This document shows, piece after piece, positions 41,401-53,400 of a stretch of 64,000 nucleotides of DNA. The notes under the pieces are model-generated. The model worked only from the letters and a program-made list of their open reading frames with translations. It was not told the origin of the DNA and did not search any database. How positions within the stretch are numbered: the stretch's first letter is position 1; every line of letters begins with the position of its first letter. The stretch comes from Capra hircus (taxonomy: Eukaryota; Chordata; Mammalia; Artiodactyla; Bovidae). The stretch covers positions 56,715,550-56,779,549 of the forward strand of contig NC_030817.1 in assembly GCF_001704415.2 (NCBI RefSeq), read 5' to 3'. The position numbers and the translations under genes were made by a program.

Positions 41401-44400
41401 CATATCACATGATTAGTCAAATTAACATATAATTAAGAAGAGGTAAACAGATCATTTAAACTAAACTACTTGTTTACATATGCTGGAATATTTGCAAGAT
41501 GTTCATCAAAGCTATAACAAATCAAAATTCAGATCACAGTCTGAAGGTGTTCTTTCCCCTTCCTCACACTAAGTGACAATAAAAGTAACTGACTATACTA
41601 CCGAGAAAAAAATTATTAATAAAAACAATCTGCCTCATCTCGATGATTTAAAATCCCTCCAATGAAAACTTTTATCTGATCATAACATTCATATCTATTT
41701 TCTGAATTTCTAAGAAGTCATTTAGATTAACTTATCTTATTAATATATGATCTTCCCTATAAAACTTACACTTGTGAACTTCTCAGTCTCCCTGCTACAA
41801 AAAGTGTAATGCTAAACAATGTAAACATACAAACCCACCATATACCCTGCCCTTTGATGGACGTATTTACAAGATCTAGGTGGCACTGGCTCCTAGAATG
41901 AGGCATTACAGTGATTAAATAGAACCTATGAAGGAGAAGAGCATGCATTCAACAGCAAGATAAGCACAGCAGCCATGTTAAATACCCAGCAGAGTTGATT
42001 GGGACCTGATGCTTATTTTGTAATCTATCTTTGATATTAGAATCAAATGATCACAATATGGCTCTATTCATCTAGTCTGGGGAGAGAAGCAATAAAATCG
42101 CACAGAGAAAGCAACAAGAGAGACTTTTTATTAGTTTGTAGGTATCAAAGTAACCTCAAGTGTTAGAGCCCCAAACTTTAGGATGAGATGTCAGACTTTT
42201 TAGAGTGCTACAACTCTAGGCAAGGCTGTTATTAGTAAGCTGTATGAACAGGAGGGCAGGAAAATAAGTCAGAGCAGCCCCCGCTGCAGTCACACACACC
42301 CAGGTAGGCCAATCCAGTACCTCTGGGATCCACATTCCCAGAATATCATTGTCACTGGTCAGGTCTTGTCCAAACATAGCTTCCATCGCTTCATCATCAA
42401 GATCAATTTCCAATTCCTCATCTAAATTAAAGTCATACAACGCCCCTGGGTCTTGTTGCAAAGATATTCCTTCTCTCCGACTTTGATTCCTGTGGGCCTG
42501 CACAGAGCGGTATAACCCCGCTCAGAACAAAACAAGAAAGGCATTTTATTTGCACGTATAAAATAATTCTGAATATTTCGCCAGTTCTTAACTGCCGTAC
42601 AATGCAGGTAAGAGCCTATCTCAGCTGACTTACTGGATTCCAGATCATAAACATAAAACTTTACCTATCATATGTGCTTCTTCTTCTGTGAAATGGGGAT
42701 AATAGCATTCATACTTTGCACAGTTGCTGACAGGTTTAAATAAGATAGTCCATGTAAAATATTTCATAAAGTTTGTTATACAGAACACTCAGTAAATGTG
42801 GGCTGTTATAATCCTTTCAGTTTTTTAAAATCAGTCCCTTTCACTATATATTAAATATACATCTTATATGTTCTAGGACAGTCTCAATGTCTCTGTTCCT
42901 ATAAACTACTGAATCATTATTTATGTTTTAAGAATTCAAGGATTAAACTCTGCTTTGACAAAAAACATATTCTAGACTTTTAACTTACATTTCATATGCC
43001 AAAAACATAATCCTCAAAATATTTACTAATGTAATGAAAAAATACATTTTTGCTATCCAGGGCCTTACCTAGTAGTGAAGCCCTGAAGTCCACAAAGTAC
43101 ATCAGAAAAACCAGTGCCTACTTGGCACAGAACTCTTTCTAGTTCCTTCTCATCTGTGATATCTTAAACATGTATCTTCACTTCTTAAATTATGTTTCTT
43201 GAGGGTAGAGAGAGCATTTATGAAATTTCTCAATATCTACACGTGACTACTATAGCCTTCTGCATCCAGAGGGAACTTAAAAACAAACTTATGAATGTAT
43301 GCTGTGATTTAAATCAAATAAAATCATATAAATGCATAGAAAGTAATATGCAAATAGTTGTTCTTTGAATGTGGAGGTACTGAACATTTAGTATTATTAA
43401 TCCATATCTTCTTTAACGTTGCTTATATATTCACTTTAAGATATAAACAAACTATATAATACTTTCACCAAGAGAAAGATGTGAAACATATACTTACCTG
43501 CTCTTGCTAGCAATGTTCGAGCAGCCAAATCAAACTTGTGCCTTCTTGTTACTGCTGAGCGACCCCTAGCTGGCGGTCCACTTCCAGAAGCTGCATTCTC
43601 TGCATGATCCAGATTATCAGCACTAAAAGTGCAAGTTTGAAAGCAATGCACATTTTAAAAAATCATCATGAACAGAAAACACAGGTACTAACTTGCTTGC
43701 AGTACGTTTTCCTCCAAGTATTACCAAGAACAATATGTTTATGATAAAATTTTGAAATATATCTTTTGTGGTTGGCAAAGTTCCTAAGTTATAAATGTCA
43801 TATTGCTCTGAGCAGTAATGTTATCTGATTTTGAAATTATGCTTAATACAAGTTTAAATTATGAAATTATGCTTAATACAAGTTTAAATTCAAATGAGGT
43901 CAATAGCCTTAACTAAATCTTAAATGATTATATACTGAAAATCTGAAATGACTGGGAATCCTTGCCTTAGAGCAACAGATATTTCAAAATAAGTTATGGA
44001 AATATTCACTGAGCTTGTCAGAAAAAGCCTGCAGATTAATATAAGATATAAGCTCCAATATGACTTCATGAACTAAAATGAAATGAAGATTTAAAGGCAT
44101 AAGAAGTGCTGAATGAGGAGCATTTTAGAAAGGATTACAGAATATTTTATTATATATTTTTTTAATTGCATGATAATTACTTTACAATGTTATGGTGGTT
44201 TCTACATTTCTTTTTAGGCTAGGCATTATTACAGAATTTGTTTTGCAACTTTAAAAAAGGGTACATTGCATTGGATATTAAAAACTAAAGATGAGATGAA
44301 AATATAAACCTATATTAAGAGACACAAAGATTCCTACTGAATCCATTTCTATTGAATGCATTAAATCAATTATATAAAAATGAACATTCTAGTTATTTAA

Positions 44401-47400
44401 CATATAATAAAATTATTTCATCAACATGTTTATTTCAGAATAAAAATTTTAGTTTTCAGTTTGTTCTTTTCAGCAACTTTATATTAAAATTATTTCCTTA
44501 TTTTCATAAAAATAGCATTCAAGTCAAAACCTGTCATGTCATTTTCACCCTTCACAGAAACATAAACGTGTAACTGAAATGTCCATCTTTTCATATATCT
44601 CTACTTAACAACCTTATACATTGGAAGCACCTATGAAGGGACATAAGTGGCGGTCTTGAGGCACCATTTAAACCACATGGAATAGGAATATGGAAATTGG
44701 AATTTCACCTTTCACTAAAGCCTTCCTCCATTTCAGCAGCATCAGCTGATGGTATGTCTCCTGGTGATTGCAAATAACAGGGATCACTTGACTTCCCACC
44801 ACTGCCTGCAACTGCTGCTCCGTGCCTTGAGTCAGCTGTGCTGCCTGACTGGGGCTCCTCCTCATCCTCATGCCCAGGGTGCTCTATCATCCACATGGCA
44901 AGGACGGTGATGTTCTGGGCATCAGCCTCGCCTCGAGCACCTGAACAGGTGAAAAAAAGGTCTAATATTGACTCTGGGCAAAATAATTATTCCTGCTATC
45001 AGTTTAAGAGTGTCTGCTATGATGCAACTGTAATTAGATCTGGTATTAAAAATCTTATCAAGCTTTATGGACTCTTAAAAAACATATCGCCCTTAATAAA
45101 GATCATGTTTCTCATATCTGCATATATTGATACTTAAAAAATTACAGTACCTGTGGCTTCCATGGCTTTCGCAATCTGCCGGAGAGAGAACCCCATTTCT
45201 AACAAGGGTACTGCAATTGCTGGAGGAGGAGGAGAAGTTGAAAGTCTACTACTTGGGTCTGACAAGGCTGAAACAAAAGAAAGAGAGGTAAGTCCTAAAT
45301 ATTACTATATACCAGGAGTAAAAAGTGTTCGTTTAGTGACTATAATTCCCAATTTCCTTAATATTGTCCAAATTTAATGAAATGTTAAAGAATTCACTAA
45401 TTGAATGTGATTAAATATGATAGAGCTTCTTAAGGTTTTTCTTAAAGATAAACCAGCTATTATGAAATAAACCTGCTGAAAACAATGGTTAATTTTTTTT
45501 AAGTTTCCTATTTGCAAAAAATTTTTAATTTTACAGAAATTTTAAAGAATAGTACAAAAAATTATTTTACCCCTGAACTACTGGAGAATAAGTAAAAGAC
45601 ATAATGTTCCATCTTCCCTGAATATACTAATACATCACTCCTACAAATAACAACATTCTCCTGCATAACCACAATGCAACTATCATAGTCAGGAAATTCA
45701 CAATTATCATCTAATCCAGATTCTAGTTTCAAGGAAAGTCTTGATAATGTTTTTTACAGCAAAGGCATCCAATCCAGGATAATCTTTACATTTAACTTTT
45801 CATGTCTTTTCAGCCTCCTTCAATCACTTTGATATTTAGAAGATTCCAGGCCAGTTACAGGTCCCTCAATCTGGTGTCTGCTATTTCCTCATGATTAGAT
45901 TCAGGTTGTGCTTTTTGGCAGGAGTATCACAGAACTGATGTTCCCTTCCTGCTGCATTCTACTAGATGGTCCATGATTTTGTTTTGTCTCATTACTGATG
46001 ATAACTTTGATGACTTGAGTTAAGCTGGTATCTACCAGGTTTCTCCACTGTAAAGTTAACTCTTTCTTTTCCTTTGTAATTAGTAAGTATTTGTGGGGAA
46101 AAAACTATGAGAATATGTAAATATCTTATTCCTCATCAAAGTTTCAGCATGTATTATGCTGGGACTTCCCTGGTGGCTCAGACAGGAAAGAATCCACCTG
46201 CAATGCTAGAGACCCAGGTTCGATCCCTGGGTCAGGAAGACTCCCTGGAGAAGGGATTGACTACCCATTCCAGTATTCTTGCCTGGAGAATCCCATGGAC
46301 AGAGGAGCCTGGTGGGCTCAGTCCATGGGGTTGCAGAGTTGGATGAGACTGAGTGACTAACATTTCCACTTTCGTTTATGTTTCAGTTCAGTTCAGCCGC
46401 TCAGTCGTGTCCGACTCTTTGTGACCCCATGAATCGCACCACGCCAGGCCTCCCTGTCCATCACCAACTCCCAGAGTTTACCCAACTCATGTCCATTGAG
46501 TCGGTGATGCCATCCAGCCATCTCATCCTCTGTTGTCCCCTTCTCCTCCTGCCCCCAATCGGTCCCAGCATCAGGGTCTTTTCAAATGAGTCAACTCTTC
46601 GCATGAGGTGGCCAAAGTATTGGAGTTTCAGCTTCAGCATCAGTCCTTCCAATGAACACCCAGGACTGATCTCCTTTAGGATGGACTAGCTGGATCTCTC
46701 TGCAGTCCAAAGGACTCTCAAGAGTCTTCTCTAACACCACAGTTCAAAAGCATCAATTCTTCGGCACTCAGCTTTCTTCACAGTCCAACTCGTTTATGTT
46801 TACTGGCTGAATTAATTATCATTACGATAGCTGACAAATGATGGTATTTTAAAGTCCATCAGCACTTTCAGATTCATCAGTTGGTATTCTACTCTAAAGC
46901 AAAGCTCCTCCTTTTTTTATATGGTTATAGATTCTTATTGCATTCACGAGTTATTATCTCTTAGTGTAACTACTGTTTTTCATGTCCCAAATCCCCCGGA
47001 TTTGGCCAGTGGATGCCATTCCATTCTAATTTATATGTTCTTCAGGCCTGTGCCCATCATTCTCTAAGTATTTCACCACTTTGTGGCAAAAGCCATTCTA
47101 CACTCATCTCATACTCAGACCTGAAGTGCCACTTCTCTCAGAAGATCAAGGTTTCTTCTAATAGAGAATAGTATTTAGAAGATAGGATTCTGGTACTAGG
47201 TGTGTATACAGCTATTGAAGCATCACTGCTCCAAGGCTCTCTCAGTGGAGAGTTGCCAGCGGAGGCCCTCTTCAACCTACATGACTCTGACATCTAGTGC
47301 CAGACTGTGAGGACAGTTCCTCACCCCACCTGGACTCAAAAAGCTCTATGCCAGGCCACTCCACACACAGAAGTTTTTTTCACCCAAATCTGGCTCTGAC

Positions 47401-50400
47401 AACCCACTCTGGGCTACCATGCCACACACCTCCCTTGCTCTGCTGGCATGAATGCCTACCTAGACTGGCCTCACTTAATGGCTTTCAAATTGGATTAGTA
47501 AGGAAGAAGGGAAGAAGGGAAGGACGGAAGACTATCATTCTTATTTTTGTTTAGAAAAAAAGTCATTACTGCTACAGTGGTGACAGCCCTGATGTATCTG
47601 CTGAAGTTCACCTTCTTGCCATGAAAGAGTAACAAAGGCTAGATTCACCCTCACCTTAAGCAACTAAAAAAAAGACAAAAATTATCAAACAGTCTGCAGA
47701 CGGTGATAGGCAATGTGGGATGGTAATCCCTGAAAGAAGGGAATCAAATGAGGCAAGGCGTAAAACTGCCTTAGCTTATGGCCTGGAAAAAATTTCCAAA
47801 CCTGCAGTTCAGGGAAGGTAAATTCAAGCTAAACTTAGGGGTCTCTCTGAATGGTGGAGACAAAGTACAGATTCAAAGGTGGCTAGAATTAACAGGGTAG
47901 GATACCAGATACCAGGGTAGAATACTCTTTTCATCTGTATGAAAAGAAGAGCGCTACACAGAGAACTCGAGAAATGTGCAGAGGGTCCTCATCACCTCAA
48001 GCCTTCAGCTGATGCTAATACAACAGCTATCCAAAGCCAGGGAAAGAATCACCCAGAAGCAGCAGGCAGAACAATCCTTAGAGCTCACATAAGGTTGGGA
48101 AGCATCTGTGTTACAATAAGCCAGAATGAAAAAACTTTGTAATAAGGTATAAAGCACTGGATAGAATACTAAACAAACTGAAGGTTGTCCTGGTCCCACC
48201 TAACAAAGCTTAAAAGGAAGTCTTGAAAGAATCCAATTGTTTTCAAGTTACTTACCTGTATTCTAGAACAAAGTTAAAGTACAATTACAGAAGTACAAAA
48301 TATCCGGCACTCAACTAGGTAAAATTCACAATGTCTGGTATCCAAAAAAAAGTAACCAAACATGCAAAGAATCAAGAAAGCACAACTCAAAATGAAGAGA
48401 TAAATTAGTTACTAGAAACAGATCTATAAATGAGAGAACTGGTAAGTACAACAGATATTAAAACAGATACCATAAATACAGTTGACTCTCATTTGCAGAT
48501 TCCATATCTGCCAATAATTTACTCATTAAAATTGATTTATAACTCCAAAATCAATACTCATGGCACTTTCACAGTCATTCACATGCACAGGGTGACCAAA
48601 AGATTCAGTCTCCTGATGCATTTATTTCCATCTAAGGTCAAACAAGGTGATACTGTGTATTCTTGTTTCAGTTTTCAGACTATACCAAGTATCCTTTTCA
48701 TGTCATTTAGTGTAACTTTTTTTTTTTGCATGTTTTGTGCTTTTTGTTGGTGATTTCATTGTTTAAAATAGCCTCCAAGTGTAATATTGAAATGCTATCT
48801 AGTGTTCCTAAGTGCAAGAAGGCTACAAAGTGCCTTATGGAGAAAATGTATGTTAAGGTTCACACAGGCATGACTTAATAGTGCTCCTGGCCATGAGTTC
48901 AATGCTAATGAATCAATAATACATTATATTAAATATGGTGTCTTTAAATTGAAACACACATAAAAAAAGGTTGTATTTTGATCAGTTGACAGAGTTATTA
49001 TCAGAAGCTCAGAAAAAACTAGCCCTGTATTTTCACCAGGAATAGTTGTTCCGTTTTTGCTAATTCTGTGTTCACAGCACATTACTGTTCTAATAATGAG
49101 AACTGTTATTCCATGTATTCCATAAGGTAGAGGAAAGACTGAGTATGTTAAACAGACATGGAAAATTGAAAAAAAAAATACACAAAAACTTCTAGAAAAC
49201 TACAATATGAAGGAAAAGACACACTGAATTTCCTAAGACCTTTAGGTGCTTCCCTGGTGGCTCATATGGTAGAGAATCTGCCTGCAATGCAGCAGACCTG
49301 GGTCAGAAAGATACGCTAGAGAAGGAAATGGCTACCCACTCCAGGATTCTTGCCTGGAGAATTCCGTGGACAGAAGAGCCTGGTGGGCTACAGTCCACAG
49401 GGCTGCAAAGAGTCAACACGACTGAGGAACTAACAGTTAGTCACAATTTCTCTATAAAAAGGCGTAATTCAATCTACAGCTTCAAAACAGAGAAGACAGC
49501 TCAGTTTGATGAGGAAGATTCCCTTTAATTAAAAGCACTGTTTTACCAGAAAGAGACTCAGTTCAGTTCAGTCGCTCAGTCGTGTCCGACTCTTTGCGAC
49601 CCCAAGAATTGCAGCACGCCAGGCCTCCGTGTCCATCACCATCTCCCGGAGTTCACTCAGACTCACGTCCATCGAGTCCGTGATGCCATCCAGCCATCTC
49701 ATCCTCGGTCGTCCCCTTCCCCTCCTGCCCCCAATCCCTCCCAGCATCAGAGTCTTTTCCAATAAGTCAATTCTTCGCATGAGGTGGCCAAAGTACTGGA
49801 GCTTCAGCTTTACCATCATTCCTTCCAAAGAAATCCCAGGGTTGATCTCCATCAGAATGGACTGGTTGGATCTCCTTGCAGCCCAAGGGACTCTCAAGAG
49901 TCTTCTCCAATACCACAGTTCAAAAGCATCAATTCTTCGGCGCTCAGCCTTCTTCACAGTCCAACTCTCACATCCATACATGACCACAGGAAAAACCATA
50001 GCCTTGACTAGACGGACCATAGTCGGCAAAGTAATATCTCTGCTTTTGAATATACTATCTAGGTTGGTCATAGCTTTTCTTCCAAGGAGTAAGCGTCTTT
50101 CAATTTCATGGCTGCAGTCACCATCTGCCGTGATTTTGGAGCCCCCCAAAATAAAGGCTGACACTGTTTCCACTGTTTCCCCATCTATTTCCCATGAAGT
50201 GATGGGACCAGATGCCATGATCAAGAGACTCAAAGACTTAGAAAATGAACTTAAAGTTGCCACCAAGAGGAAGGGACAAGTTAGAGAGTTTGGGATGTCA
50301 CATACACACTGCTATATTTAAAATGGATAACTAACTTGGAGAACAAGATGGCAGAGGAGTAGGTGGATTTGGACTACATCTCTCTCCACAGATACATCAG

Positions 50401-53400
50401 GAATGTACCTTCAGACATAGAAGAGCACGCAGAACACCAGCTGAAAACAGATGGGAGAACCTGACCAGCTGAAAAGAATATATAGAACCACGCAAAACTC
50501 AGTAGGTTGAAGAAACTAGGGGGGAGAAACAGGAGTGTTAGTAGGACTGGACCTGCCCTCAGCGGGTAGGAAAACTGAAGCAGGGGTCCCATCCCCACAT
50601 TGGGCAATTGTCTGAGTCAGAGAAGAAACATCTAAGGCTGAGAGTCAAACAGCTCATCTGTGGCAGCCTAAATGGAATGAGAATCAGACAGTCCTTGCCG
50701 CAGCCATACATAACCAGGATAGGGATGCAAATCCCCTGGAAGGCATGGAGGCTGGGAGCTGGAGTTTAGGGATTGTGCACGAATGCCAGGGTGAGGGCTG
50801 CTATTGATTACGGAGAGATGGATCGAGGAGAGTTGAGGGAGGAGATTGTGGTGGGAATTGCCTGTGGAGCAAAGCTGGGCTGCCATGGAAGTAAGGCGAT
50901 ACTGCTGAGTCACGTGTAGGGGATGGAGCCATCACCATAGCCTCTTTCCCCCCTCACGCCAGCACGGGCAGCTGAACAACAGAAAGGTTGGCCCACTAAA
51001 TGCCTGATGCACTGAACTACAGAGTAGGACCCCACCCAGCATGGCCCTTTAAGTACCTGATGCACAGAACTACAGAGTAGGACCCCACCCAGCATGCCCC
51101 TTTAAGTGCCTGATGTGCTGATCTACAGAGTAGGACCTCAGTCAGAAAAAGAAAGAGAACTATCATATTCTGACACATATATATGGAATCTAGAAAAATG
51201 GTACTGAAGAATTTGTTCACAGGGCAGCAATGGAGAAACAGACATAGAGAATAGACTTATGGACATGGGGAGAAGGGAGGAGAGGGTAAGAAGTATGCCA
51301 AGAGTAACACGGAAACTTACATTACCATATGTAAAATAGAGAGCCAATGGGAATTTGCTGTGTGGCTCAGGAAACTCAAACAGGGGCTCCGTATCAACCT
51401 AGAGGGGTAGGAAGGGGAGGGAGATGGGAGAGGGGGGCTTCAAAAAGGGAGGGGACAAATGTATACTATGGCTGCTTCATGTTAACGTTTGTAGAAAACA
51501 ACAAAATTCTGTAAAGCAATTATCCTTCAATAAAAAATAAATTAAAAAAAAAAAAGATAACCAACAAGGATCTACTGTATAGTACATGGAACTCTGCTCA
51601 ATGCTATGTGGCAGCCTGGATGGGAGAAGGGTTTGGGGGAGAATGGATATATGTATATGTATGGCTGAGTCCCTTCATTGTTCACCTGAAACTACCACAA
51701 CATTGTTAATCAGCTATACCCCAATACAAAACAAAAAGTTAAAAAAGTCACTGTTTCAGTGAAGACAAAACACAATGCCCACATAATCAAGTCCCATATG
51801 GAATGCCAAGGTCTGGGTGTCAAAGTGCATGACAGCACACGCACCTGTGCGGTTGGCTGGCCTTGCTGACTGGGAATCAGGAGAAGTTAAGCTTTGCCTT
51901 CTTCCTACTTCATCAGAAGGAGAGGTTGGTAACGATGATATTGGAGGAGTCTGTGCACGGCGTGTGGGAAGCACAGTGGTAGTTGGGTAACTAGAGAACA
52001 TTTGCCTTTAAGGCAACAACAATGGTTAGTATAGAAATCCAATTAGAAAATAATATATACATACCAATCTCCTTATAGAAATACGCAACCTGGAAAAACG
52101 ACACAAGTTGGCTACTGTTTAACTGGGGAGAGGGAGATTAGATTCTGCAGTTTTAAAAATCATTATCTCATAGGATGCTTTTACTATAAAAGTAGTAATA
52201 CCTTTTCATTTGTTCAAGCAAAATGAAAGTGACATGACAAGTAGGGAGAATACAGAAATCAGCAAAATACATTTTAAAAAAATCTCTGCCTTCGTGGAGC
52301 TTTCCTTCAATTACAATACCAAGATGACAGGGGTATTTTGATAGGCATATTGTAGTTAGACAATAAAGACTTTTAAAGAGAGATAACTTACAGTTACTTC
52401 AGATATATACATTTACTAGCTAGCCATGAAAGTAGTCACATGGATTCAAAGTAATAGTCTACAGGTAAGTTATGGAAGCAAAAGATAAGTGCCTGGTCAC
52501 ACAACACAAATGAAAAACAGTATATGAATGTCAGCAGTGCAGAGGGGTGAAAGTACAGGAGAAGTAACCCCTCTCAGGCTAAGAAGGCAGACACTAGCTA
52601 AAGAATAAAGTCCAGGAAGATCCTCACTCACTGACTGCTCTTTAGATTTGCCGAACAGAACTAATGACAACTTTTTAAGCACCAAAAAAGCACTGTCAAC
52701 CCAGTCAAGTAACTATGATATGATGAGGGCAGTTGTTCCCTGATTTTTCTCATGTTAAATGATGGTGAGCCAGGCGAGACAACTGCAACTCTACTAACAC
52801 AGTCCCAGCCAATATGAGGTAAATGCAGACTAAAAGGAAAGAAGGAGCCACAGGTCTGGTGAAGGCCTCTGGGGGCAAGGGAGCATTATTTTACCATTGA
52901 ATTCCATGCCTATGGAGTTTATGGGCAACAAAGAGTTACAGTGCTACTGATCCTCTGTTGATGCCTTGAATTCTGTAATTGCCAGAAGGATTAAAACACA
53001 TATTAAAATAGCCTATCACTCTTCTTTTCCTCCTTTCTCAAACAGAAGTTAACTCCTAGCACTGTGTTACTGAAGAGAGACTAACAGGTAGCAATGTGTG
53101 GGGATTGGCCACTGGTATAGCTACTAGGATTAGCACTCCTGCCTAAAATGAGAACAATAATTCTTATTCTGTGAGCTGAAGCTCACTGCATCAGAATCAG
53201 GGGACTTAATTCAAACGCAAACTAGGCACCACAGTGGACCTACTGAATGTGACTTGCTGGGAGATACAGCCCCAGAGCTTTAGAAAGCCTCCCAGATGGC
53301 TCTTGAGTACAATGAAGTTTTACCATCAATACAATAACAACCACTCTCCTACTCTCTTAAGATGTCAGTCTACACACTGGAAATAATGAGCTGTCAATTA

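Larger units (their letters stand above)
45510..47080 (+). repeat. Old L1M-type 3' UTR, interrupted by young SINE and BovB
   Basis: 'ttctcctgcataaccacaat', 'atgattagattcaggttgtg' and 'ttctccactgtaaagttaac' match an old L1M 3' UTR. The match appears to resume after the Bov-tA/BovB pair at 46161-46801 ('gttggtattctactctaaag'). Confidence 0.55.

Noticed and set aside
46161..46372. tRNA-like A/B boxes as possible tRNA genes (also in the other Bov-tA and CHR copies)
   Set aside because: The B-box-like sequence belongs to tRNA-Glu-derived SINE heads; no complete cloverleaf or tRNA end is present.
49629..50321. Long open frames on both strands (about 230 codons each)
   Set aside because: They lie in a young BovB 3' fragment. 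The minus frame is the end of the BovB ORF without the catalytic core, and the plus frame is its antisense shadow.
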